A stretch of 64,000 bases of DNA from Ehretia macrophylla (taxonomy: Eukaryota; Streptophyta; Magnoliopsida; Boraginales; Ehretiaceae): assembly GCA_037974665.1 (NCBI GenBank), contig CM075770.1, positions 59,469,850 to 59,533,849 of the forward strand. Direction: 5' to 3'. The position numbers and the translations under genes are program-made. Shown piece after piece: positions 48,617 to 60,350 of the stretch (position 1 is its first letter; each line of letters starts with the position of its first letter). The notes below the pieces were generated by a model, which saw nothing but the letters and a program-made list of their open reading frames with translations, made no database searches and had not been told where the DNA came from.

Positions 48617-50248
48617 TTACAGAAGCCCGGCTGGCCTCTGATGCTCAACTTTAACCCTCTGACAAGTTAAACATCTGGATACATACCCAGCAATCTCCCT
48701 CTTCATATTGTTCCACCAGAAGTGTTGTTTCAAGTCTCTACACATCTTAGTACTGCCCGGGTGAATTGTATATCTTGAATTATGTGCCTCGGACAGAATC
48801 TCATTCTTCAATGTCGGATCTCCAGGAACACACACCCTGTCCCTAAATCTAAAGATACCATCTGCATGTAATTTAAACTCTGACTCTCCCCATTTTGCTT
48901 TTTCTTGGATTTTCAAGATATGAGGATCAGTCTTCTGAGCCTCTCTGATTTGTGCTAGCAATCTCGATTGAATTTGTAAGCTAGCAAATCGAATCCCTAC
49001 CTCAGTAGCTTCTGGCTTCCATGAACAAATTTCCTCCAAAGTCTCCCAATCCTTGATAATTAAACTTGCAACAGTAGCCTTTCGGCTCAAAGCATCAACA
49101 ACAACATTTGCCTTACCTGGCACGTAGTTGATAGAACAATTGTAGCCACTTAGTAGCTCTAGCCATCTTCGCTGCCTCATATTCAAATCTTTTTGTGAAA
49201 ATAAATATTTGAGACTCTTGTGGTCAGTAAAAATTTCAAATCTGCCACCCCACAAATAATGACGCCATTTCTTCAAAGCAAACACAACTACAACTAACTC
49301 CAGATCATGTGTAGGGTAATTGACTTCATATGGTTTCAACTTCCTAGAAGCATAAGCAATCACCTTACCATTCTGCATTAAAACACAGCCTAAACCTTCT
49401 TTAGATGCATCACTGTAGACAACAAAGTTTTATGTTTCCTCAGGTAAAGCTAGTATAGGAGCTGTAGTTAGTCTGTTCTTCAATTCTTGGAAACTGGATT
49501 CACATTTAGCATCCCAGTTGTAAGTAACCTTCTTTCGAGTCAACTGGCTTAAATGTCTAGAAATTTTGGAAAAGTCTTTAACAAACCTCCGATAGTAACC
49601 AGCCAAACCCAGAAAACTCTGAATCTCTGACACCGTTTCAGGTCTCTTCCAAGATGAAACAACTTCAATCTTAGCTGGGTCTACTGAAATTCCTTGATTT
49701 GAAATGATATGTCCTAGAAAAGATATTTGATTCAACCATAATTCACACTTGCTGAATTTAGCAAAAAGCTTATTTTCTTGCAAAGTCTATAGCACAATCT
49801 TCAAATGTTGTTCATGTTCAGCCTCATTCTTAGAGTATACTAAAATGTCGTCAATAAAGATTACGACAAATTGATCAAGATAAGGTCGAAAAACCCTCTG
49901 CATTAATTCCATGAATGTGGCTGGTGCATTCGTCAATCCAAACGGTAACACAACAAATTCATAGTGGCCATATCTAGTCCTGAATGTCGTCTTAGGTATA
50001 TCGTCACTCCGAATCCTGAGTTGATAGTAATCCTACCTGAAGTCAAATTTAGAGTAAACACTCGCACCCTGCAACTGGTCAAACAATTCTTCAATCAACG
50101 GCAAAGGGTATTTGTTCTTAATCGTGACTTGATTAAGTCCCCTATAATCAATACATAACCGTAGTGTGCCGTCTTTCTTTCTCACAAACAACACAGGCGC
50201 ACCCCACAGCGAAGAACTAGGTTGTATAAACCCTTTCTCAAGCAAGTT
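48617..50248 (-). pseudogene. E4 reverse transcriptase, RNase H, integrase zinc domain (broken)
   Basis: RT fingers ([17 protein letters not shown]) from 50245, the PFGLTNAP and FIDDILVYS motifs around 49960-49835, connection and RNase H ([21 protein letters not shown]) at about 49430-49070, then an H/H/C/C zinc domain ending near 48650. Stops interrupt at about 50246 (TAG), 50033 (TAG), 49784 (TAG) and 49427 (TAA). In VVDALSRK an Ala has become Val next to the catalytic Asp. Confidence 0.9.
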
Positions 50249-51222
50249 CTAAAGCTGAATTTTCAATTCTTGAAGTTCGGCCGGTGCCATTCTATAAGGA
50301 CTTCTAGAAATTGGCACAGTGCCTGGCATAAGATCAATCACAAACTCAATCTCCCTATCTGGTGGTAAACCTGGTAATTCCTCGGGAAATACACTAGGGA
50401 AGTCTTTAACAATTGGAACCTCATTCAAATTCAACTTATCAGTAGGTTGATTGATCAGATAAGCTAGGTAAGCTTCACAACCTTTATTCAATAACTTAGA
50501 AGTCTTGATTGATGATAAAAGAGGTATTCGGGCAGCCCTGCAGTTCCCAACAATCTCTAGTACCGGTAGGTCAGGAATCTGAAGATAAACAATTTTCATT
50601 CTACAATCCAACTGAGCATAGTATTTCCCCAACCAGTCTATTCCCAAAATGATTTCAAAGTCACGAAAGGGCAGTATAATTAAATCAGCAGGAAATTTAC
50701 GGTTCTCAATGCATATATCACAAGATTTGCAAATAGACTCAGTAACAAATTTCGCACCCAAAGGCGTACTAATTTCAACTTCATGCGGCAGTTTATCAAT
50801 GCAAACACTCACAGATCGTGCACATGCAGGAGTTCTAAACGAATGTGTAGCTCCGGGATCAATTAAAACTTTAACTGGCTGAGTATTGAGAAGAAAGGTA
50901 CCTTCCACTATTGCTGCAGCGTCGGGTAGCTCTTCCGCATCTAGTACAAAGACCCTAGCCTGTACCCTCTGTGCTGGACCTGCACCTGCAGCCCTATTCT
51001 GCACACCTTGGCCTCCAGTACGGCCCTGAACATTCTTATACTTAGGGCAATCTTTCACCCTATGATCATCACTCCCACAACCGGTGCACTTACCACTCTT
51101 CCTCCAGCAATTAGCCTCAACGTGCCCCGATCGATTACCAAAAGTTACACTGCTGATTTTGTCTTACAACAGTGTTTCCCGTAGGTGCGGGGGCTCTGGC
51201 AGTAGTAGGAACTGTACCTCCC
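50249..51222 (-). pseudogene. E4 second zinc knuckle and protease
   Basis: The second knuckle C-x2-C-x4-H-x4-C (CTGCGSDDHRVKDC) lies around 51095-51050, then LIDPGATHSF and GIDWL of the retropepsin. The frame changes between 51225 and 51100: the first knuckle is split near 51145, consistent with a small indel there. Confidence 0.88.
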
Positions 51223-51224
51223 TG

Positions 51225-52115
51225 CTAGGGTCTAGTCACAGCTGGTCTAGCCTGAATTTGATACTGAGGCTGATACGGACGTTGCTGAGGAACCTGCGCA
51301 GAAGTCTGATACTGCCTCGGCTGACTCTGGCTGCTCTGGCCCAAGTACTGTTTCTTACTCGGCTGGCTACTCTCAGCTATCATCTCCGCCTTCCGTTTCT
51401 CAAACTTCGAGGCTGCTTGGAATGCCTCGGGAAAAGTAGTATATGTTTGCCCAGTCAAATGTAGCTGTATATCCATCCTCACCCCACGAACAAACCTATG
51501 AATCATCCTCCTAGCTGGCCACACCAGCTCAGGCATATACCTCGACAGGCTGACAAACCTAGCCTCATTCTGTGCAACAGTCATGTTTCCCTGCTTCAGG
51601 GCCACAAACTCATCTTCCCTCCTTTCCCTAGCCATCTCGGGAATATACTTGTCCCGAAACTCACTCACAAAATCATCCTATAAATACGGAACATCCTCAC
51701 AATCCCATCTCAACCTGACAGTGTTCCACCACTGTTCTGTGTCACCCTCTAACAGGAATGCCGCACAATCCATTCTTGCCTCATCAATGTACCTCAAAGC
51801 AGCGAAAATTTTCTCAACACGGTTAATCCATCTCTCGGCTGACTCATCATCCGGCTCTCCAAAGAACTTACCCGGCTCGTGCCTCAGGAATTTCTCTAAC
51901 TGATTATTCTCAGCCCTATACCCCTGTCCACCAGGATTAGCTTGATTTCCCTGGGGATTATTATTCCTGTCCTGCCTCTGCTCATGCAGTACCTGTGTAA
52001 TCCGGTCAACTGCTGTGGTCATAGTAGCCATAAACTGTTCAAGCAACGGTTGCTGACCCTGTTCTGCTGCCTCTTCATCTGCCCCTTGACCTTGAGTACC
52101 ACGACGTGGCAGCAT
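51225..52115 (-). pseudogene. E4 gag
   Basis: From the ATG at 52115 (MLPRRGTQ): Gln-rich N-terminus, then a retrotransposon-gag domain with FFGEPDDESAERWI and ALRYIDEARMDCAAFLLEGDTEQWW. A TAG at about 51678-51680 splits the domain; a second TAG at about 51222-51224 ends the Gln/Pro-rich linker. Confidence 0.9.
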
Positions 52116-52425
52116 AGTAACAACTCCCAAAAGCTAGCAGCATATAAAAGTAGTTTATAGACAGAAATATAGCACATAAGATTAGGTAACACTCAAGTCA
52201 ATAACAATCAAATATCTTATCACACAATTCACATAAGACAAGATTGACATGCCAACCATTTCACTTGAACACACAAGCACTCAAGTTCACATAATCATAC
52301 TATAACATTTTCTTTTCACTTAACAATCATACAATAACACTTTAACATTTTAGACCTTTACCCCACAGACTGAGAAACATATCCTTGCTCATGCAATTCT
52401 ATCATGCTCTGATACCCCCTAAAGA
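52116..52425 (-). other. E4 5' leader with PBS
   Basis: 310 bp between 5' LTR and gag. On the minus strand GGTATCAGAGC at 52406-52416 matches tRNA-iMet; the usual leading T is replaced by G. Confidence 0.82.
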
Positions 52426-54736
52426 TGTCACGCCCCGACCTGACCCCGCAAAAGGCCAAGCCCGGACCCGATAAACGGATAGAGTCTCCTCTGTACCGTG
52501 GACGTTCCGAAAACACCTACATTCAACATAATCCTTGCGAATTCCATAATAAACATTTGAAACAAGCCAACTTTCTTTTAAAACATACATCTTCTTATTA
52601 ACCAACTTGCAATTCAAAATGCCATGCATACTACACAAGTATTTATGCCGCTAAATAGTTAACCATTAGTGTGCAATTCTTCTCTAGTCACATGAGCATA
52701 ATTTTACAACTTTACAATCTTTAAACCTTTACAACAAAAGGCCATAAAGGCCTCAAAATAGAACTACATACAAGGCTACAAGCCTCAAATAAATGAAACG
52801 ACCAAGCATTAAACACATCAAGCATGGCTCGCACAAAAGTCTGGAAACCAACCACCAGCTAAGCAAAGAAGTGCTATCAAGGAAACACCTCCACTTGCTC
52901 CTCTTCCTCAATTACCTCAATAGGGTCTGCTTCAACTACTCCTGTAAAATATAGTATAGAAAGGAATGAGCAAAAACTATTGCTCAGCGAGGGTTATTGG
53001 TCTCAAGGACGGAGATGAGAGGAGAATGCAATGCAAATAGTCAAACAATTCATTCAATTATCATATAGAGATATAACGAAGCGAACAATAAAACAAGACA
53101 AGCATTAAAACTATAAACACTCATTCAAAGGATACGATTCACTTTCCACGAGCAACTTTCAATCACGAATTCGATGACGATGCGCCGGCCCAAACCACCT
53201 TATAACTTCAGTTTGGAATACCCTAGAAGTATCCATCAATTCTACGACCCAAATCTCCCTGGGAGGCAACCCAAGCGAGAAAGGGAATAGGACACGGAGC
53301 TAGGGCAACCAACACTGGCAACCAACACTGGCAACCCGAGGCTACCCAGAGAGGCCCATCATACCACCCCTGACTCTATGAATGCAACACAATATACAAT
53401 GCAACAATCGAGAAATCAAGCAATAGAGCCACACATGGGAGAATAACAAAGTAGGTTACTCTCGCACGCAATAGCAACAGTTGATAAGCATTTCAATCAA
53501 ATCAACCCTAACAAGCATATCAAGCAATATTAAACATTCTATAGGCATAACATTAAAATAACAAGCAAAATCACAAATCGACCCCAACTATCAAAATGCT
53601 ACTATTTCCAAACGAGCCACGAGTTTTGGAAACCGACTTCACCAATCCTCCTAGGTCACCATAAGGCACGTCTAAAGACCCCGAAACCCTACTTTACCCT
53701 AGAATTCACGCAAAGCCCCGATTTCCCCCTTTGCTCGTTTGAACTACCGCTACTCTAACCAAACACATAACCAACGTCATAACCACACCAAAAGTGCTTC
53801 CACGGCCTCCCAAGGCAATGCCACCACGCAAAACGAGAAAATGCTAAACTCGACCTAAACGACCCCGACTTTCACCAATGCATTTTTCTCATTTTTTTCC
53901 ATTACACAATCCAAAAAAATCATGCATTTTGGCATTCTAGCATATCTAGCATCTTTTCACATCAACAGAACGTATAACGGAACAACTTCTACGTTTTAAG
54001 GGTTTACTATTCATATTTTACTATTCAATTGACATTTTAAATTACAATCTCAACATTCAACTGCAGAAAATGTTAAAAAGCTATAAATACATGTTCTACA
54101 ATTGTCAATGAACATTCTTTAAGCATTAAAATGATTAAAATAACAAACCATGGATAAAACCCAAAAATCATAAAGTTGATATACATGTTATTCAAATGCA
54201 CAAATAACATGCTTCCCTCACCTTGGACACTCCTAGTCGCTAAGAAAACCTCGCTGGATGCCTCGGTAACAACCCCGCACAAACTCACGCGGAGATTGGA
54301 AGTTTTGAAAGTTGAAATGTTTTTTTTTTTCTCTTCAAAGTTTCGGCCAGCTCAAGGGACTGTTTTGTGCTTGTTTTTTTTTATATTTTGTTATGTTATA
54401 ACTATTAAAAGATGACAAGCTTGGTCAAAGGTCAAGCCCCTTGGTCAACCTAACTTAATTTGGTCAATTTAGCCTATTTTCATGCATTTTAAAGCTAAAA
54501 TACCCAGCACCAAATTAATTCTAGTTAACAACAAGTAAAATATAAAATTTAATACACCAAAAAACTAGTTTTCACTATTTGTTGAGGACTAGAAAACACC
54601 CTCTAACTATCGCTCTCGAAATACAATGCACTTTGCTACAGTAAAGAAGTAACAATTAGATTCCAAGGAATTTAAGAAAACATAATTTTCAGAATAATAA
54701 ACAAGAAAATTCCATATTTCGGGCTCTGTTATTACA
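52426..54736 (-). repeat. E4 5' LTR (right)
   Basis: 2311 bp partner of 45187-47484; it contains a short tandem duplication of ACCAACACTGGCA near 53310-53335 absent from the other LTR. Confidence 0.92.
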
Positions 54737-55130
54737 CCGCGAGTAAGGTTGTCGTCCTTTTAACTACTCACGACATACGATCCGGGATGAAAAAACATAG
54801 CAAAAGAAGAAAAGTGGCCTGAAACTGATGAAAACGTTCGATTTTGGGCTCCAAAAATGGGCACAGCGAGCAAGCTAACTACCCTCGTCGTAGAGCTCTC
54901 GGAGAGCTTTGCAACGGTATGCTATGCGCCGCGTAACTCCTTACGCATCAAAACTTATGGACACCGGAGCGACGGAGACCTGGTCACAAGCCCTACGCCC
55001 TCGGTTTGCAGGCCCAGCCTCCACGTGAAGCGAAGTTGTCTTGCCCAAGGTGCCGTGGGATTCAATAATAGAAATGTGCTGGATAAAGTATCTTGGCAAC
55101 CCAAACCGAAGCAAAAAAAATTGAAAAGTG

Positions 55131-55248
55131 GGGTGCAACACGAGGACATCCCAGGGGGTCACCCATCCTAGTACTACTCTCGCCCAAGCACGGTTAACTT
55201 CGGAGTTCTGATGGGATCCAGTGCATTAGTGCTAGTATGATCGCACTC
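55131..55248 (-). rRNA. 5S rRNA gene, copy 23
   Basis: 118 bp, about 5 substitutions, one in the A box. Confidence 0.92.
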
Positions 55249-55808
55249 GTCATGTTGATGGCACAATTCCTTTATGTGTTAACGGTTCACAGTCCCAGCC
55301 TAGAGAGATGGCCCATTCAAAAGGCCCAATGGGCTTAACGATAACCCATCTGCTTCAACAACGCAGCATCCTCGCAAGACGTGATATTGACGCATTGTAA
55401 GGCCCTCCAATGTCCCGTGAGTGAGGTTGTCATCCTTTTAACACCTCACGACTTACGATCCGAGATGGAAAAACAGAGCAAAAGAAGAAAATTAGCCCAA
55501 AATAGATGAAAACGTTCGATTTTGGGCTCCAAAAATGGGCACAGCGAGCACGCTAACTGCCCTCGTTGTAGAGCTCTCGGAGAGCTTTGCAACGGTTTGC
55601 TATGCGCAGTGTAACTCCTTACGCATTAAAAGTTATGGGCACCGGAGCGACGGAGACCTGGTCACAAGCCCTACGCCCTCAGTTTGTGGGCCCAACCTCC
55701 ATGTGAAGCGAAGTTGTCTTGCCCAAGGTGCCGTGGGATTCAATAATAGAAATGTGATGGATAAAGTATCTTGGCAACCCTAACCGGAGAAAAAAAAATT
55801 GAAAAGGG

Positions 55809-55926
55809 GGGTGCAACACGAGGACTTCCTAGGGGGTCACCCATCCTAGTACTACTCTCGCCCAAGCATGCTTAACTTCGGAGTTCTGATGGGATCCGGA
55901 GCATTAGTGCTGGTATTATCGCACCA
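55809..55926 (-). rRNA. 5S rRNA gene, copy 24
   Basis: 118 bp, about 5 substitutions including G>A at A-box position 58 and a changed first base. Confidence 0.92.
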
Positions 55927-56485
55927 GTCATGTTGAGGGCACAATTCCTTTATGTGTTAACGGTTCACAGTCCCAACCGAGAGAGATGGCCCATTCAAAA
56001 GGCCCCATGGGCTTAACGACAACCCATCTGCTTTAACAATGCAGCATCCTCGCAAGACGTGATATTGACACATTTTAGGGCCCTCTAATGTCCATCGAAT
56101 AAGGTTGTCGTCTTTTTAACAGCTCACGACGTACGATAAGGGATGAAAAAACAGATAAAAAGAAGAAAATTAGCCCAAAATAGATGAAAACGTTCGATTT
56201 TCGGCTCCAAAATGGGGCATAGCGAGCAAGATAACTGCCCTCGTCGTAGAGCTCTTGGAGAGCTTTGCAACGGTATGCTGTGCGCCGCGTAACTCCTTAC
56301 ACATCAAAAGTTATGGGCACCGGAGCGACGAAGACCTGGTCACAAGCCCTACGCCCTCGGTTTGTGGGCCCAGCCTCCACGTGAAGCGAAGTTGTCCTGC
56401 CCAAGTTGCAGTGGGATTCGATAATAGAAATATGGTGGATAAAGTATCATGGCAACCCTAACCGGAGCAAAAAAAAATGAAAATG

Positions 56486-56603
56486 GGGTGCAACACAAGG
56501 ACATCCCAGGGGGTCACCCATCCTAGTACTACTCTCGCCTAAGCACGCTTAACTTCGGAGTTTTGATGGGATCCGATGCATTAGTGATGGTATGATCGCA
56601 CCC
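56486..56603 (-). rRNA. 5S rRNA gene, copy 25
   Basis: 118 bp, about 6 substitutions, one in the 3' helix strand. Confidence 0.91.
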
Positions 56604-57163
56604 GTCATGTTGAGGGCACAATTACTTTATGTGTTAACAGTTCACAGTCTCAGCCTAGAGAGATGGCCCGTTCAAAAGGCCCAATGGGCTTAACGAAAAC
56701 CCATCAGCTTCAACAACGCATCATCCTCGCAAGACGTGATATCGACGCATTTTAGGGCCCTCTAATGTCCCGCGAATAAGGTTTTCGTCCTTTTAACATG
56801 TCACGATGTACGATCCGGGACGGATAAACAGAGCAAAAGAAGAAAAGTGGACCGAAACTGATGAAAACGTTTAATTTTGGGCGCCAAAAATGGGCATAGC
56901 AAGCAAACTGGCTGCCCCAGTTGTAGAGCTCTCGGAGAGCTTTGCAACGGTATGTTGTGCGTCGCATAACTCCTTACGGATCAAAAGTTTTTGGCACCGG
57001 AGCGACGGAGAGCTGGTCATAAGCCCTACGCCCTCGGTTTGCTGGCCCAGCCTCCATGTGAAGCGAAGTTGTCTTGGCCAAGGTGCCGTGGGATGCGATA
57101 CTAGAAATGGGGTGGATAAAGTACCTTGGCAACCCTAGCCGGAGCAAAAAAAATTGAAAAGGG

Positions 57164-57281
57164 GGGTGCAACACTTGGACTTTCCAGGGGATCACCCATC
57201 TTAGTACTACTCTCGCCCAAGCATGCTTAACTTCGGAGTTCTGATGGGATCCGGTGCATTAGTGCTGGTATGATCGCACCC
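57164..57281 (-). rRNA. 5S rRNA gene, copy 26
   Basis: 118 bp, about 6 substitutions: two adjacent ones in the 3' helix, one in the C box, one in the A box. Confidence 0.9.
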
Positions 57282-57820
57282 GTCATGTTGAGGGCACAAT
57301 TCCTATATGTGTTAACAATTCACATTCGCAGCCTAGAGAGATGGCCCATTCAAAAGGCCCAATGGGCGTAACGCCTACCCATCTGCTTGAACAACACAAC
57401 ATCCTCGCAAAACGTGATATCGACGCGTTGTAGGGCCCTCTAATGTCCTGTGAGTAAGGTTCGCATCCTTTTCACAGCTCACGACGTACGATCCGGACAG
57501 AAAAACAAAGAAAAAGAAGAAAAGTGGCCCGAAACTGATGAAAACGTTCGATTTTGGGCTCCAAAAACTGGCACAGCAAGCAAGCTGGCTGCCCCCGTCG
57601 TAGAACTCTCGGAGAGCTTTGCAACGGTATGCTGTGCGCCGCGTAACTCCTTACGGATCAAAAGTTATGGGCATCGGAGCGACGGAGTCCTGGTCATAAG
57701 CCCTACGCCCTCGGTTTGCGGGTCCAGCCTCTACGTGAAGCGAAGTTGTCTTGCCCAAAGTGTCGTACGATTCAATAATAGAAATGTGGTGGATAAAGTA
57801 TCTTGGCAACCCTAACCGGA

Positions 57821-57934
57821 GCAACACGAGGACTTCCCTGGGGGTCACCCATCCTAGTACTACTTTCGCCCAAGCATGCTTACCTTCGGAGTTCTGATGG
57901 GATCCGGTGCATTAGTGCTGGTATGATCCCACCC
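57821..57934 (-). pseudogene. 5S copy 27, 3' end and terminator deleted
   Basis: The gene runs directly into GGAGCAACACGAGG: the last four bases and the whole T-run terminator are missing, about 25 bp in all. GCAA borders both sides of the lost segment in normal units, so the deletion fits a 4-bp microhomology event. About 5 substitutions besides. Without a T run, Pol III would read into the spacer. Confidence 0.9.
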
Positions 57935-58492
57935 GTCATGTTGAGGTCACAATTCCTTTGTGTTAACGATTCAAAGTCCCAGCCTAGAGAGATGGCCCAT
58001 TCAAAAGGTCCAATGGGCTTAACGACAACCCATTTGCTTCAATAACGCAGCATCCTCGCAATACGTCATATCGACGCGTTGTAGGGCCCTCTAATGTCCC
58101 GCGAATAAGGTTGTCATCCTTTTAACAGCTCACGACGTACGATCCGGGACGGAAAAACAGAGCAAAAGAAGAAAAGTGGCCCAAAACTGATGAAAATGTT
58201 CGATTGTGGGCTCCAAAAACGGACAGAGCGAGCAAGATGGTTACCCCCGTCATAGAGCTCTTAGAGAGCTTTGCAACGGTACGCTGTGCGCCGCGTAACT
58301 CCTTACGGATCAAAAGTTATGGGCACCAATGCGACAGAGACATGGTCACAAGCCCTACGCCCTCGGTTTGCGGGCCTAGCCTCTACGTGAAGCGAAGTTG
58401 TCTTGCCCAAGGTTCCGTGGGATTCGGTAATAGAAATGTGGTGGATAAAGTATCTTGGCAACCCTAATCGGAGCACAAAAATTTGAAAAGGG

Positions 58493-58609
58493 GGGTGCAA
58501 CACGAGGACTTCCAGGGGGTCACCCATCCTAGTACTACTCTCGCCCAAGCATGCTTAACTTCAGAGTTCTGATGGGATCCAGTGCTTTAGTGCTGGTATG
58601 ATCGCACCC
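58493..58609 (-). rRNA. 5S rRNA gene, copy 28
   Basis: 117 bp: a 1-base deletion in the CTGGGAAG segment near the C box, plus about 4 substitutions including A-box position 58. Confidence 0.89.
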
Positions 58610-59171
58610 GTCATGTTGTGGTCACAATTCCATTATGTGTTAATGGTTCACAGTCCCAATCTAGAGAGATGGCCCATTCAAAAGGCCCAATGGGCTTAAC
58701 GATAACCTATCTGCTTCAACAACGCAGCATCCTCGCAAGACGTGATATCGACGTGTTGTAAGGCCCTCTTATGTCCCGCGAGTAAGGTTGTCGTCCTCTT
58801 AACAGCTCACGACGTACGATACGGGGTAGAAAAACAGAGCAAAAGAAGAAAAGTGGCCCGAAATTGATAAAAACGTTCGATTTTGGACTCCAAAAAGGGG
58901 CACAGCGAGCAAGCTAACTACCTCCGTCGTAGAGCTCTCGGAGAGCTTTGCAACGGTATGCTGTGCGCCGTGTAACGCCTTATGGATCAAAAGTTATGGG
59001 CACCGGAGCGACAGAGACCTGGTCACAAGCCCTACGCCCTCGGTTTGCTGGCCCAACCTCCACTTGAAGCGAAGTTGTCTTGCCCAAGGTACCGTGGGAT
59101 TCGATAATAGAAATATGGTGGATAAAATATCTTGGCAACCCTAACCGGAGCTTAAAAAAAATTTAATAGGG

Positions 59172-59289
59172 GGGTACAACACGAGGACCTCCCAGGGGGT
59201 CACCCATCCAAGTACTACTCTCGCCCAAGCACACTTAACTTCGGAGTTCTGACGGGATCCAGTGCATTAGTGTTGGTATGATCGCACCC
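59172..59289 (-). rRNA. 5S rRNA gene, copy 29
   Basis: 118 bp, about 7 substitutions, one in the A box (GTGTGC for GCGTGC). Confidence 0.9.
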
Positions 59290-59849
59290 GTCATGTTGAG
59301 GGCACAATTCCTTTATGTGTTAACGGTTCACAGTCCCAGCCTAGAGAGATGGCCCATTCAAAAGGCCTAATGGGCTTAACAATGACCCATCCGCTTCAAC
59401 AACGTAGCATCGTCGCAAGACGGTATATCGATGCGTTGTAGGGCCTTTTAATGTCCCGCAAGTAACGTTGTCGTCCTTTTAACAGCTCATGACGTACGAT
59501 CCTGGATGAAAAAATAGAGTAAAAGAAGAAAAGTGTCCTGAAACTGATGAAAATGTTCAATTTTGGGCTCCAAAAATTGGCACAGCGAGCAAGCTGGCTG
59601 CCCCCGTCGTAGAGCTCTCAGAGAGCTTTGTAACGGTATGCTGTGCGCTACTTAACTCCTTGCGGATCAAAAGTTATGGGCACCGGAGCAACGGAGACCT
59701 GGTCACAAACCCTACGTCCTCGTTTTGCGGGCCCAGCCTCCACGTGAAGCGAAGTTGTCTTGCCCAATGTGTCGTGGGATTCGATAATTGAAATGTGGTG
59801 GATAAAGTATCTTGGCAACCCTAACCGGAGAAAATAAAATTGAAATGGG

Positions 59850-59882
59850 GGGTACAACACGAGGACTTCCCAGGACTTCCCA
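59850..59882 (-). pseudogene. 5S copy 30, truncated fragment
   Basis: Only the 3' end of the gene remains, with GACTTCCCAG (10 bp) tandemly repeated. It then jumps into the spacer of the next unit (CAAGCTAATGCCCC), so most of one gene and its upstream spacer are lost. Confidence 0.92.
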
Positions 59883-59955
59883 GCAAGCTAATGCCCCTGT
59901 CGTAGAGCTCTCGGAGAGCTTTGCAACGGTATGCTGTGCGCTGCGTAACTCCTTA

Positions 59956-60350
59956 TGTGAGGTCCGACCCCGAATAACGTGTGTTTCCTTGATTTGCGTG
60001 CCATAGACCAAGAATGTTATGACTGACCTTGGATTACATGCCCTGTCTTGACTTTCGTGCATGCATCGTCATACGTGCCTTGACCTAGAATTATATGCCC
60101 TAATCCTCGACTTACGTGCCCTGACCTCGTTTTGCGTGCGATATCTCGTTTCGTGTGTCCTAACCTTGAACTGCGTACCTTAACCTAGATATAGAGTCGT
60201 GCCTTGATTTGTGTGCATTGCATTGAATTACGCGCCTTGCATTGGTTTACATGCATTCACCTAGGATTGCGTGCATTAGCCTTGAAGTACGTGCCTTAGT
60301 CTTGAAGTTCGTGTCCTATCTCGTAGTGCGTGCCCTAGACCTAGGATAGC
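59956..60350 (+). repeat. Degenerate short-repeat zone in E5 U3
   Basis: About 15-18 diverged copies of a unit near 20-25 bp built on CGTGCCTTGACCTAGGAT, many with ACGTGC or GCGTGC cores. Confidence 0.75.

Larger units (their letters stand above)
45187..54736 (-). mobile_element. E4: degenerate Ty3/gypsy chromovirus
   Basis: 9.55-kb minus-strand element. LTRs 45187-47484 and 52426-54736 (2298 and 2311 bp), target CCGCG duplicated exactly (45182-45186; 54737-54741). It carries gag, CCHC, protease, RT, RNase H, integrase and chromodomain in the same order as E2 but from a different family: shorter LTRs and much-diverged protein. At least eight stops and two frameshifts make it a pseudo-element. 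Confidence 0.94.
54737..59955 (-). repeat. 5S rDNA tandem array, block 5 (copies 23-30)
   Basis: Seven genes at about 655-680 bp plus one fragment. Starts with CCGCG and ends at CCTTA (59951-59955), the E5 target. The right end is rearranged (see copy 30). Confidence 0.95.
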
